From the NCBI GenBank assembly GCA_028821475.1, contig JAPPGB010000173.1, positions 25,169 to 89,168 on the forward strand: a stretch of 64,000 nucleotides of DNA, given 5' to 3'. Each line of letters opens with the position of its first letter. Position 1 is the first letter of the stretch. Positions 8,464 to 17,064 of this stretch are shown piece after piece. Made by a program: the position numbers and the translations under genes. Source of the stretch: Spirochaetaceae bacterium (GTDB lineage: Bacteria; Spirochaetota; Spirochaetia; SZUA-6; Bin103). The notes below the pieces were generated by a model that was not told where the DNA came from, did not search any database, and worked only from the letters and a program-made list of their open reading frames with translations.

Positions 8464-10278
8464 TCAGCCTTTCTTACAACTGATGAGCCCTGTGGTCTGG
8501 TCAATCGAACATCCCGCGTTACGCAGAGCGACTAGAACGTCTCCCAAATGAAAGTTGTCCAATATCAATCCTTCTTTTATTGCTGTCCGGACAATCTCGA
8601 CATATAGAAGGCTTGGGCTCTGTTCGTCCAAGGTGGGATGATTCTGAATGACTCTATGCACCAGTGCTCCGGTTTCAACGCTGCGGAAAGCTGCCGCGTT
8701 CAGTTCCTCTCCAACATTGGGCTTTTGTACAGTCAAAACGAGATCAAGGATTACGACACCTTCTGATCCTGAATTCAACCCCTTAATGGATCGCTGTCCC
8801 TTGTCAAGGATCGCTACGTGAACAGGAGTTGGCTTAAACCCGGCATCCCGCAGAGCGCGCTGAACGAGTCCCCAGATTCGTCCGCTGCTGTTTCCAAATA
8901 CTACAGACATGTGACGTCCAGGTCTAAGCACTCTGTATGCTTCCTTAAATGAATCACGGAGAAGACCCTTGTAGCGCTCCATTGCACCGTTCTTTTTCTT
9001 ACCTGTCGTGTGTACTACCGCCTCTGAAGTATTATCAGTAACACGTCCGAGCCACGCCTCCTGAAACAAATTCATATCACTGTAGAATATGTTGCTTCCA
9101 AATGGAGGATCGGTAAATACATAATCGATCGACTCTGTTTGGATATGCGAAAGCCGTGCTGCCGATCCTTTATGATAGGTGACATCCTGCAACGAAAAGC
9201 CGTTGAGCATGGGCTGTCTTCCAAAGAGAACATCATTCGCACGGATCACGGAACTCAGTTTTCTTTTGTATAGATCGAACACGTTCCACTCATAGTAGAC
9301 CGGCGCAATGTAGTAGGTTTGATTTTGCGCATTTAGCGGGCGTTTCCGACTCCACTGGTATCGCTTTGATGCTCGAGGAAGGATGGCAGTAAATGCGAAG
9401 CTCAGCTTCTGACGAATCTCACTATCCTTTATTCTCTTGATTGCTGTCCAAAGTTCCAGCAGAGCGATGGCATTTCGGGCGGAAAAGAATCTCGCGGTCT
9501 CCGTCATACCTGATTTCGCGAGGCCAGACCTGCCGTACATCTCTCTGTGTGGCTCGATCTTGAGAGACGGAACGTCGCTTAGGCGGGAATCGCGGCACGC
9601 GGCCGCAATATTCTCCCAGTCAAGAGACGATACATTTTGCTCGACCTGACGCCCATCGGCACCGTGAACGACGACCCGCACCGGCATGTCGTCACTGCGC
9701 TGCCACGAACGGCGTGCAAAGTTGGCTCCACAACTGGGACAGGTCCGTGGTGGGTTCCCTTGTTCGTCCAATTGCTCAAAGTACACGATCTCCAAGTCAC
9801 ACTTGGGACACCGATAGCAAAATGACCAGACAGTTCGAACTAGCTGCAGACGGTGTCCGTCACTGTTCCGTTTGGTTGTGTAGAGCGTGCCAATCGCAGT
9901 ACGGGCCTGCTCAACCACTTGAACCCCTGCTTCCCGTAGCGTCGCTTCAGGAAGATTCGTGAGGTAACCATGTGCGATGTGCTGTCCGAGGACGGAGATG
10001 TCACTAAGCCGAGCTCGACGATTGAGCGTCAGTGCCGCAAGACCGGTCATGCCGGATCCAGCGAAGAAGTCGGCCACAATCTCGCCTGGTTGGGTGCAAG
10101 CTTCAATGAACGGCTGAATAGCCGCGATTGGGACCTTGGTTAAATACTGATGACAGTTATATATAGGATCCGTTCGCGGCGCGACTATCGTCGCTGGGAG
10201 CATACGCAGCTCTTGCGATGAAGCCTCCAATATAACACCCCTCGTTGCAGAATTGTGACGGATAGTCTGTAGATTCAT
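8464..10278 (-). CDS. DNA methyltransferase (adenine- or N4-cytosine-specific) with zinc ribbon
   Basis: A 604-residue amino-methyltransferase of DNA. The S-adenosylmethionine motif DFFAGSGMTG is at residues 70-79, and the catalytic motif IV is DPPFGSN near residue 390. Between them lie a zinc-ribbon (C157/C160 and C180/C183) and a probable target-recognition region. The order SAM-motif, recognition, DPPF resembles the alpha class. The start is the ATG at 10278. Base composition is lower in GC than that of the neighbouring permeases, which suggests transfer. It diverges from an XRE controller-like gene and a nuclease-like gene, an arrangement typical of type II systems with C proteins, so it is probably the protective methylase. 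Confidence 0.85.
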   Translation of the reverse strand: MNLQTIRHNSATRGVILEASSQELRMLPATIVAPRTDPIYNCHQYLTKVPIAAIQPFIEACTQPGEIVADFFAGSGMTGLAALTLNRRARLSDISVLGQHIAHGYLTNLPEATLREAGVQVVEQARTAIGTLYTTKRNSDGHRLQLVRTVWSFCYRCPKCDLEIVYFEQLDEQGNPPRTCPSCGANFARRSWQRSDDMPVRVVVHGADGRQVEQNVSSLDWENIAAACRDSRLSDVPSLKIEPHREMYGRSGLAKSGMTETARFFSARNAIALLELWTAIKRIKDSEIRQKLSFAFTAILPRASKRYQWSRKRPLNAQNQTYYIAPVYYEWNVFDLYKRKLSSVIRANDVLFGRQPMLNGFSLQDVTYHKGSAARLSHIQTESIDYVFTDPPFGSNIFYSDMNLFQEAWLGRVTDNTSEAVVHTTGKKKNGAMERYKGLLRDSFKEAYRVLRPGRHMSVVFGNSSGRIWGLVQRALRDAGFKPTPVHVAILDKGQRSIKGLNSGSEGVVILDLVLTVQKPNVGEELNAAAFRSVETGALVHRVIQNHPTLDEQSPSLLYVEIVRTAIKEGLILDNFHLGDVLVALRNAGCSIDQTTGLISCKKG

Positions 10279-10333
10279 AGTTTACAACCTTCGTACGCTG
10301 CCGGCAAGCGCACGGGGTGCCGGAGGTTCAACG
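10279..10333. promoter_or_regulatory. Divergent promoter/operator region of the restriction-modification set
   Basis: 55 bases between the methyltransferase start and the controller-like gene. It contains the near-palindrome cgctgccggcaagcg (10296-10310) and an AT-rich stretch tagtttacaacc next to the methyltransferase start. By analogy with C-protein systems this is where the controller would bind; no box consensus was recognised. Confidence 0.3.
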
Positions 10334-10561
10334 ATTCTCGACCCGAAACTCATACTCGGAACCAACCTCCGGCGTCTCCGGACCTCGACGGGGTTATCTC
10401 AGGAGGAACTCGCTTCACGTTCGAGTCTCCATAGGACGTACATTAGTTCGGTAGAACGTGGCCAGCGCAACGTCTCAGTCGAGAACATTTTCTTGCTGGC
10501 AAAGGCTTTAGGAGCTGAGCCTTCGGACCTTCTCCGTGTCGACCGAGAGGGTGAGCGCTGA
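10334..10561 (+). CDS. XRE-type regulator, probable restriction-modification controller (C protein)
   Basis: A small helix-turn-helix protein of about 75 residues. The translated frame contains LGTNLRRLRTSTGLSQEELA and later RTYISSVERGQRNVSVENI, then LLAKALGAEPSDLLR. This is a complete XRE domain in the usual register. Its TGA overlaps the ATG of the next gene (10559-10563), so the two are translationally coupled. No ATG, GTG or TTG exists in frame upstream of the domain. A GGAGG at 10322-10326 stands seven bases before an ATT codon at 10334, which is the best start candidate. C proteins of type II systems delay restriction-enzyme expression in this gene order. Confidence 0.65.
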   Translation: MLDPKLILGTNLRRLRTSTGLSQEELASRSSLHRTYISSVERGQRNVSVENIFLLAKALGAEPSDLLRVDREGER

Positions 10562-12051
10562 TGCCATTCAAAGCGGGCACGAGCTTCCTTCGATTCCTGA
10601 GCATGGGGGCCGCAGGTGTACACCGCACCATGGAGACTCTGCGGCGGAGCGGTTTCGAACCAATCGAGCTTGAGCGATATTGCGGCTCCAATAAGATCTG
10701 GTCGACAAAGATTAAGCGGCTGAGGCTTTCCGACCTTCTATGTGTCAGAACCGGCCTGCGTGTGGAAGTACGCGCAAAGACTGATCTCAAAATCCGGATG
10801 AGCGATACGCCATCCAACCGAGATCGGGCATGGGATGCAGGGCTACGCGACGACGATCTTGTCGCGTTCATCTATTGCTCGTTCCAAAACCATCGTCCCA
10901 TTCCGGCGGATCAGCCCGTATTCTTGAGCGTCGGTGCACTTCGCAGCTCGATTGCCGCATCCACAGTCGGTCCTCCGAAGTCCGCCTCCGAGGGCGCGGA
11001 ACGAGATCGCACGTGGCCAGCCACCGTACCCTCTCGCGACGGGACGGTGCTTGAAGTCACCGATAACAGGATCATCACGCAGATGGACGCAGACCGCACC
11101 CGGGCTGCACGCCGTCAGACGTACCTGCTTAGGGGAAAGACCCCGTACGTCGCTCCCGGTCAAGAATTTAGGGCCCATAGCCAGATAATCTGCGGCGCTC
11201 CTCGATCTTTGGCCGATCTGTCTGATTTCTTGAACCATGATTATGACCCGATGGCGGCCCTTGAATCCGACAGCGTCGTGGATCGCTATGCTGCGGTGAA
11301 GGCGCTCGCTCATCGTCCGGAGTTGGGAGCGAGCCGGATCACGCTGCTTGAGAACATGTTGGACCACGAGTCGGACGATCGAGTTCTCCTGGAAGCCGCT
11401 GCCGTCGCAGCATTGATCGGTTCCAGTCATGGTGAAGATCGGTTGTCTTCGTTCATTTGGGCCGACCACCGTCGACCCGATCTCAGAATGGAAACTGTGA
11501 TCATCCTTACTGAACTGGGCAACACACCGTTCGCGCGTGACCAGTTGATGCAAATCGCTGGTTCTGACCGTTTTCAAGGTGATGAGTTGCGACAGGCTGC
11601 GGTGTGGGGCCTCGGCAAGATGGGGCTCAAGCGATATGAGGACCTCCTCGGTTTCATTGATGACAGCGACGATGACGTCGCCTTGCATGCGATAGCCGGG
11701 TTTGACCATAACACGCCTCCGAACATTATCAACAGCTTGGTGTCGGACCTTGCTACTAGCGGAGAGCGAAGATGTGCGGCAGCGTCTGCCGCTCTTGCCG
11801 CCATCGGTTCAGATGCAGCGATCACCGCACTGGCCTCCGTCGCACGCGTGGCGACCAACGACTGGACAATCGCCACAATCGGGAGTATGCCACCTGAGCG
11901 GGTCCGTAGCTTGCTGGTGCGAGACGATCTCCTGCGTCTCGTTTCTCCGCTTCTTGTCAAGGCCGAGGGCGCAAACTGGCTTGCGTCGGAGGAGAAGCGT
12001 AAGGACCTCCGTTTTTTGCAGGCTCAGGACATCGCCTCAGATCATCTGTGA
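10561..12051 (+). CDS. Nuclease-like protein with HEAT-type repeats, candidate restriction subunit
   Basis: A 496-residue protein with no firm family match. Residues 15-105 look like a restriction-endonuclease-like fold: HRTMETLRRSGFEPIELERY is followed by D58, then a strand with E69 and K73 (LRVEVRAK), reminiscent of the D...ExK core though not canonical. Residues ~230-480 consist of alternating helices with A/L-rich HEAT/armadillo character (for example RYAAVKALAHRPELGASRIT and ELRQAAVWGLGKMG). It overlaps the XRE gene by one base and is followed by the duplicated permease. The context suggests the restriction or effector part of the system; the function is inferred. Confidence 0.6.
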   Translation: MPFKAGTSFLRFLSMGAAGVHRTMETLRRSGFEPIELERYCGSNKIWSTKIKRLRLSDLLCVRTGLRVEVRAKTDLKIRMSDTPSNRDRAWDAGLRDDDLVAFIYCSFQNHRPIPADQPVFLSVGALRSSIAASTVGPPKSASEGAERDRTWPATVPSRDGTVLEVTDNRIITQMDADRTRAARRQTYLLRGKTPYVAPGQEFRAHSQIICGAPRSLADLSDFLNHDYDPMAALESDSVVDRYAAVKALAHRPELGASRITLLENMLDHESDDRVLLEAAAVAALIGSSHGEDRLSSFIWADHRRPDLRMETVIILTELGNTPFARDQLMQIAGSDRFQGDELRQAAVWGLGKMGLKRYEDLLGFIDDSDDDVALHAIAGFDHNTPPNIINSLVSDLATSGERRCAAASAALAAIGSDAAITALASVARVATNDWTIATIGSMPPERVRSLLVRDDLLRLVSPLLVKAEGANWLASEEKRKDLRFLQAQDIASDHL

Positions 12052-12204
12052 GATGGCGTGTTACGGTGGGTAGCTATAGTTCGCAGTACCGATCCTCGCC
12101 GATCCGCTGGTTCTCGGAGGCAGGGTGGAGCAGCGTGGTCACCCCAAATCCCAGCACTGACGCTTGGCGTACCATCGTTCGCGCTGAGTGCGAAGCCAAG
12201 CGGG

Positions 12205-13391
12205 CCCGCGCGGACCCGGTACGAACGGAGCGCCGGAACCGGTGGCGGAGCCGGCCGTCTCGATCGCTGCCGCGACCGCCGCCGAGCAGGCGGAGGAGCG
12301 GCTCTATCTCGCTTCGCAGTGGCGGCTCATGTGGCGCCGCCTGGGCCGCCACCGGGTGGCGCTGGCCGGCGGCGTGGTACTGCTGCTGTTCTACCTCACC
12401 ATGTGCCTGGCGGCGGAGTTCGTCGCCCCCTACACCAGGGACACCCGCTTCAAGGCCTTCTCGTTCGCCCCGCCGGTGCGGATTCGCGTGGTAGACGCTG
12501 ACGGGCGCCCGCGGCTGCCGTTCGTGTACGGCCTGGAGTCGGGACGCGATCCGGTTTCGTTCCGCAAGGTGTACACCGAGGACGTGAGCGTCCGTTACCC
12601 GCTGCGCCTGTTCGCGCGCGGCGAGCCGTACCTGCTGTGGGGGCTGTTCCCGGCCGAACGCCACTTCATCGGCGTGGACGAGCCGGGCCTGCTGCTGCTG
12701 TTCGGCAGCGACGAGCTGGGCCGCGACCTGTTTTCGCGCACCCTGTACGGCGGCCGCATCTCGCTGTCGATCGGCCTGGTCGGGGTGGCGGTGAGCTTCG
12801 TGCTCGGCTGCATCCTGGGCGGGCTGTCGGGGTTCTACGGCGGCGGCATCGACAATGCCATTCAGCGCGTCATCGAGTTCCTGCTGTCGATACCCACCAT
12901 CCCGCTGTGGATGGCGCTGGCGGCGGCGGTACCGGTGGACTGGCCGCCGCTACGGGTGTACTTCGGCATCACCATCATCCTGTCGATCATCGGCTGGACG
13001 GCGCTGGCGCGGGTGGTGCGCGGCAAGCTGATCAGCACTCGCGAGGAGGACTTCGTGGTGGCGGCGCAGATCGCCGGCTCGACCGAGCGCAAGATCATCG
13101 TGCGCCACCTGCTGCCCTCGTTCCTGAGCTACCTGATCGTCGACCTGACGCTGTCGATCCCGCGCATGATCCTGGGCGAGACGGCGCTCAGCTTCCTGGG
13201 CCTGGGGCTGCGCCCGCCGGTGGTGAGTTGGGGGGTGCTGCTGAACCAGGCGCAGAACGTCAAGGCGGTGGCCCTGCACCCGTGGATGCTGATCCCGGCG
13301 GTGTTCGTGATCGTGTCGGTGCTGGCCTTCAACCTGCTCGGCGACGGCCTCCGCGACGCCGCGGACCCTTCCTTCGCCCTCTCATTGACGC
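12205..13391 (+). repeat. Second copy of the permease block, flanking the restriction-modification genes
   Basis: Direct repeat of 7247-8433 at a constant offset of 4958 bases with no indel. Similarity begins inside the end of the upstream permease gene (ccggtacgaacggagc corresponds to ccgctacgaacggagc). The first ~300 bases differ at several sites, then 12510-13362 shows no mismatch, and divergence resumes abruptly at 13363. The block therefore brackets the methyltransferase, controller and nuclease genes with long direct repeats, which could recombine to delete or amplify them. Confidence 0.8.
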
Positions 13392-13408
13392 CCCGCCAAT
13401 CTCTATGA
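12242..13408 (+). CDS. ABC transporter permease, DppC-like (duplicate)
   Basis: 388 residues read from GTG at 12242, the position equivalent to the start of the copy at 7284. The protein is nearly the same as that copy except for a few substitutions in the first 95 residues (for example AAEFVAPYTRDTRF instead of GAEFCATYTRDTRF) and a different tail, ADPSFALSLTPRQSL, where the repeat has decayed. It has no adjacent partner permease, binding protein or ATPase: only ~35 bases of the DppB-like gene's end survive upstream. It may pair with subunits encoded elsewhere or be a passive relic of duplication. Confidence 0.8.
   Translation: MAEPAVSIAAATAAEQAEERLYLASQWRLMWRRLGRHRVALAGGVVLLLFYLTMCLAAEFVAPYTRDTRFKAFSFAPPVRIRVVDADGRPRLPFVYGLESGRDPVSFRKVYTEDVSVRYPLRLFARGEPYLLWGLFPAERHFIGVDEPGLLLLFGSDELGRDLFSRTLYGGRISLSIGLVGVAVSFVLGCILGGLSGFYGGGIDNAIQRVIEFLLSIPTIPLWMALAAAVPVDWPPLRVYFGITIILSIIGWTALARVVRGKLISTREEDFVVAAQIAGSTERKIIVRHLLPSFLSYLIVDLTLSIPRMILGETALSFLGLGLRPPVVSWGVLLNQAQNVKAVALHPWMLIPAVFVIVSVLAFNLLGDGLRDAADPSFALSLTPRQSL
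13346..13391 (+). repeat. Permease-tail direct repeat, copy 3 (diverged)
   Basis: Starts with the same 17 bases ggcctccgcgacgccgc as the other copies, then differs (ggacccttccttcgccctct) but keeps cattgac and gcc-rich bases after the stop. It forms the left border of the DUF262 to ubiquitin-like block. Confidence 0.55.
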
Positions 13409-13618
13409 TACCTATCGCTCGCGTCTGGTCGTCGCGGTCTTGCCTCATGGACGCACAGGCGCGGCGCGCCGTGAATACGGATGGTATGGAGCGCTACGTA
13501 CCGGCGCCACTCTGGCACTCCCGTCCGGGTGCGGTATGATGACGTCCGATTGCATGTGATATAGTCGGACAGGGAGGACACTTTGCGCTATCGTGCCACC
13601 GAAGATTCCGCTAGAGTG

Positions 13619-13654
13619 TTGACAAGTGTCAGTTTTCACCCGATATAAGGACTT
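13619..13654 (+). promoter_or_regulatory. Sigma-70-like promoter of the DUF262 gene
   Basis: A perfect -35 box TTGACA (13619-13624) is followed 17 bases later by GATATA (13642-13647). Transcription would start near 13654, only about 7 bases before the ATG at 13661, so the mRNA would be nearly leaderless. No ribosome-binding site precedes that ATG, which fits. Confidence 0.55.
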
Positions 13655-13660
13655 GCGCCT

Positions 13661-15412
13661 ATGAATGCCCATGACCGCTATCTCCCGGTGTGGTTTAACC
13701 GAATTCGAACACGGCAAATAACTTTACCCAGGTTTCAACGATTTACCGCTTGGGGACACGCCGAAGTTTCCGGATTGTTGACGACTGTTCTACGCGGGCT
13801 CCCTTCTGGGGCAGCGCTGATACTTGAGGTTGGAGACGAAGAGAAGTTCCCTAGCAGAACGATGGTCGACGCGCCTGATTCGGGAGATCGAGTCACGGAG
13901 CAACTTCTTGATGGCCAACAACGCCTGACCGCGCTCTGGCGTAGTCTGCACGACAAGTACGACGACCGTACCTATCTCATTGGCTTCGAGGACGATCCGG
14001 GTAGGGAAGGAACGCGCCTTCCTTACGTGTACGGACACGCCCGGTGGTCGAGGAATGGTAGGCGGTATCCTCTCTGGACCGATGATCCTGCAGACTGTTG
14101 GCGGCGAGGACTGATCCCGCTCTTACTGCTGCGTCCGGAGGACATTAGCAACGAGATTGACGCATGGATAGACGCGGCAATACCGAACGGATCTGCAGAC
14201 ACGTTGGCAGACTACAGAGCGATTGGTCATACAATCCAAACGCTTCGGACAAGTGTTCGCGAATTCAATCTTCCGTACCTCGCCTTGCCGACGACCACGC
14301 CCAAGGAAGTGGCGTTGGATGTGTTTATCAAGATGAACACAAGCTCCGTCAAGCTCTCGACCTACGACATCGTCGTGGCGCTTGTGGAAGAGGAGACCGG
14401 TAAGTCGCTACATGAGCATGTCGATGAGCTGAGGGACGCAGTGCCGAGGGCAAGCGACTACGCCGATCTGCCAAGTTTAGTTCTTGATGTTGTAGCACTG
14501 CGTCAGGATCGAAGTCCGAGCCAAGCAGGTTATCGAGGAATCGACTACAAAAGAATGGTGAACGAGTGGGCCTCGGTGAAGGACGGCATACGGGGAATGG
14601 TTACGTTCCTTGAGGACGAGAGTATATTCGATGATCAGCGCCTTCCGAGCTACACGGCCATTCCGATTATTGCGGCCCTCTTGGAGCATCTGCCCACTCA
14701 ACCTGACCAATTGGGTAACGCGTGCCATCTGTTGAGGCGGTTTCTCTGGAAGGCGTTTCTGACAAGTCGTTACGAGCAGTCCTCAGCAACCAATGCGTTA
14801 CAGGATTATCGGGGACTTCGCCGGGTGTTAACCGAGGGAGCTGACGAGGATTCGGTGCCGATACTCAATGTGGACTCCTTCCCGTGTCCAACCAAGGAGA
14901 TGGTGCTCCGGGCCGATTGGCCAAAGCGGAAGTCTATTCTCGGCCGAGGTCTGCTGGCACTGATGTTGAAGGCCGGCGCCGAGGATCTGGCGGACGGGGC
15001 ACGAGCGACAGTCACGTCCATCACTTCAAAGGATCACCCGCGCGAGTACCATCATCTGTTCCCGGTCTCAACGTTGGAGGACGCCAAGGTTCCCGACGAT
15101 CAAATCTACAGAGCCTTGAATTGTGCCCTAATCACTTGGCGGACGAACAGGACAATTGCCAACAAGGACCCCGTGGCCTACCTCAAGGAGCGTGCGGACA
15201 GTAACGTCCTTGGAGAGCGCGAGTTGCGTAGTCGGCTATGTACGCATTTCATACCATATTCGGAGCTCGCAGTTGGATATCACGGCCTATCTGACCAGGA
15301 TAGGCGCCTTCGGGTTAAGCACGACTACAGCGCATTTCTTGACGCCCGCGCCGAATTGCTTGTTGAAGCGGCCGAAGGAGCGTGCTCAGGCGAGCGGATT
15401 CGAGCACAGTGA
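13661..15412 (+). CDS. DUF262/HNH (GmrSD-like) protein, probable type IV restriction or anti-phage nuclease
   Basis: A 583-residue protein. The N-terminal DUF262 (ParB-like NTPase) domain shows LPRFQRF near residue 22 and the diagnostic DGQQR at residues 84-88. A second conserved part reads VALDVFIKMNTSSVKLSTYD. The C-terminal DUF1524-like HNH part shows YHHLFPVS near residue 462 and NCALITWRTNRTIANKDP near 490. GmrSD-family enzymes cleave modified phage DNA in an NTP-dependent way, and here both halves are in one chain. The gene has its own promoter, low GC for this genome, and sits at the left edge of a defence-rich block. Confidence 0.8.
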   Translation: MNAHDRYLPVWFNRIRTRQITLPRFQRFTAWGHAEVSGLLTTVLRGLPSGAALILEVGDEEKFPSRTMVDAPDSGDRVTEQLLDGQQRLTALWRSLHDKYDDRTYLIGFEDDPGREGTRLPYVYGHARWSRNGRRYPLWTDDPADCWRRGLIPLLLLRPEDISNEIDAWIDAAIPNGSADTLADYRAIGHTIQTLRTSVREFNLPYLALPTTTPKEVALDVFIKMNTSSVKLSTYDIVVALVEEETGKSLHEHVDELRDAVPRASDYADLPSLVLDVVALRQDRSPSQAGYRGIDYKRMVNEWASVKDGIRGMVTFLEDESIFDDQRLPSYTAIPIIAALLEHLPTQPDQLGNACHLLRRFLWKAFLTSRYEQSSATNALQDYRGLRRVLTEGADEDSVPILNVDSFPCPTKEMVLRADWPKRKSILGRGLLALMLKAGAEDLADGARATVTSITSKDHPREYHHLFPVSTLEDAKVPDDQIYRALNCALITWRTNRTIANKDPVAYLKERADSNVLGERELRSRLCTHFIPYSELAVGYHGLSDQDRRLRVKHDYSAFLDARAELLVEAAEGACSGERIRAQ

Positions 15413-15613
15413 AGGTATTGGACGGCCGGCCGCGAAATGGTACGGTTGATCGATAATCGAATCCAACGACAGGGTGGCTGACGTCAGCCATCCACCGAGT
15501 GAATGAAGAGCTGTTTCGAATTGGTCGATCTGCGAATGGTAATCATGATCGATCAGGCGACACACCGCGCCCTCCGCAAGCCCCGCTCGCTTGGCAACGG
15601 CTGTATCGCTCAC
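15386..15613 (-). pseudogene. HicB-like antitoxin remnant (HTH end only)
   Basis: The conceptual peptide starts SDTAVAKRAGLAEGAVCRLI and continues with HSQIDQFETALHSLGGWL. It resembles the C-terminal helix-turn-helix of HicB-type antitoxins, where the phrase is AELARRLG...VSRLLDP...SRIDQLE.AL. The N-terminal HicB fold is absent and a stop codon lies in frame just upstream of the GTG at 15613. No HicA toxin is adjacent. It overlaps the end of the DUF262 gene by 27 bases on the other strand. A chance reading frame cannot be excluded. Confidence 0.35.
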
Positions 15614-15764
15614 TCGTCGGCGCTAATCGCGCCGCTACCGGCGACGAGGCGACGCTCAAGACGTAGCGTTGAGCGGGCTTCTACAGCTGTAGGCAGTGGT
15701 GTCTTGCGGGATGGTGCGGTGCGGATCAGCGACTCATGCGCCGCTTGAAGCTACCGGCAAGCGA
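15614..15764. other. Short gap, nothing recognised
   Basis: Lies between the antitoxin-like remnant and the end of the ImmA gene. No gene, hairpin or promoter was recognised. Confidence 0.4.
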
Positions 15765-16712
15765 TCAGGTTTGAATCCGTCTGGTGAAGTTCGCGGAGGT
15801 CGGCATTGGCACCATCGTGGTCGTCAAGGCTGTGATCGGATAGAGCAGGATCAGGATGTTGTATGTCGTGTCGATAGCTTCGGCGAGGCATTCGTGTCGT
15901 TGCCCGTTGCAATCAGTGACGGCGAGAGGAACGGCCTTGGTCATCCTGCGGTGAATGGGTATGACTGGCCACAGAAGATGGTCTGGCGTAACTGCCTCGA
16001 CAGTGGGGCGTCCGAACTGGGCGACAAAAGCGGGCGATGGCTCTATACGACGCACGGGCGCCCGGAATCCCGAACCTTGATCGTTCTCTATCGGCTCCAG
16101 CGCAAAGACAACGCAAGCTCTGGGGTTCGTACGGGCAAATTCACGCGCAGCAGCGTAGACCGATGACCCAAACGTTCGCGCAAGCGTGATCGGCGTCTTG
16201 ATGTCCAACGGGTAGTCGGCGGCGTGCTCAGCGAAGGTAGGGCCCTTGAAGAGGAGGAAGCGCGCAAAGTTGTTGGCTTCCCGTTCGAACTGATCCGCCA
16301 CCTCCGGGGACAGGGTCTTGTTACAGTCCTGAAAGAAGCGAAACAGTTTGCGATGCGTGGGGATTTCGTGGTGCCCGGCCTCGTGTAGCTTGAGGAACGT
16401 CTGCTTCGCGTCGACGACAGTGTTGTCGATGTGGATGACCGCTTCCTTGGCGTCGTAGAGCCCGAAGACCTTCCCTATCGCGGACTTGATGCGAGCGCCT
16501 GCGACAGCAGCCTTCCCTCCGAGGTACGAGACGATGGTGGCGGGATCAAACGCACCGGTCGGCGTAACGCGAACATTGGCTGCAGAAAGGATGTCATCGA
16601 CCGGGACGGGGAAGCGGTCCCAAGCATCCGCGCGGTCGAGGAGCCCTTGGGCTTGTTCCTCGACCGCGCGAAGATCATCGCCGTCGAGCGTGCTATCGTC
16701 AGGTCTTGTCAT
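15765..16712 (-). CDS. ImmA/IrrE-type metallopeptidase
   Basis: A 315-residue protein with the zinc motif HEAGH at residues 110-114, preceded by VIHIDNTVVDAKQTFLKLHE, and a downstream QFEREANNFARFLL helix that supplies further ligands. This is the layout of ImmA/IrrE peptidases, which cleave their cognate XRE repressor to switch on mobile-element or stress genes. The start at 16712 was chosen because GGAGA lies a few bases before the ATG. It overlaps the XRE gene upstream by 14 bases. The C-terminal ~100 residues are beyond the usual peptidase domain and unassigned. Confidence 0.82.
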   Translation of the reverse strand: MTRPDDSTLDGDDLRAVEEQAQGLLDRADAWDRFPVPVDDILSAANVRVTPTGAFDPATIVSYLGGKAAVAGARIKSAIGKVFGLYDAKEAVIHIDNTVVDAKQTFLKLHEAGHHEIPTHRKLFRFFQDCNKTLSPEVADQFEREANNFARFLLFKGPTFAEHAADYPLDIKTPITLARTFGSSVYAAAREFARTNPRACVVFALEPIENDQGSGFRAPVRRIEPSPAFVAQFGRPTVEAVTPDHLLWPVIPIHRRMTKAVPLAVTDCNGQRHECLAEAIDTTYNILILLYPITALTTTMVPMPTSANFTRRIQT

Positions 16713-17064
16713 GTGCTTTTCTCCTGCTTCGGATGAACTGGAGGTACTCCAGCAACTCGGATTCCTCATCTTCGGTTAAGTGGTACTCGGCGAAAGTGGC
16801 CACCCGACCATGGCGCCGGTTATCGGAATCCCGGGTCGAGGACATGAGGTAGCCGGCCTTGTCCATCAAGTTCTCAAAGCTGATTGCGTAGATCTCAGCG
16901 AGGGAGTGAAGGATGTTGGGTGAAGGTTTCCGAATCCTGTCATTCTCGATTTGGCTGAGATAGGCGTTAGAGACTTGCCTGTTCGTTGCCTCTTCGACTT
17001 CGCGCAGAGTCATCTTCCGATCCGTGCGAATCGAGGCAAGATATTGTCCGAGCGTAGGTTTCAC
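16699..17064 (-). CDS. XRE-family transcriptional regulator
   Basis: 121 residues. The N-terminal helix-turn-helix runs from LGQYLASIRTDRKMTLREVE through NAYLSQIENDRIRKPSPNIL to LAEIYAISFENLMDKAGYL, a standard Cro/CI-type domain. The C-terminal part is acidic (LTEDEESELLEYLQFIRSRR) and probably serves dimerisation or recognition by the peptidase. Its end overlaps the ImmA-like gene, so the two are coupled. Such pairs act as repressor and repressor-cleaving protease. The pair may regulate the neighbouring protease-like or ubiquitin-like genes, but no operator was identified. Confidence 0.85.
   Translation of the reverse strand: MKPTLGQYLASIRTDRKMTLREVEEATNRQVSNAYLSQIENDRIRKPSPNILHSLAEIYAISFENLMDKAGYLMSSTRDSDNRRHGRVATFAEYHLTEDEESELLEYLQFIRSRRKAHDKT

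Noticed and set aside
6506..8551. 681-codon plus-strand frame across two permease genes
   Set aside because: It is the +1 shadow of both permeases, with R/G/A/P-rich low-complexity translation.
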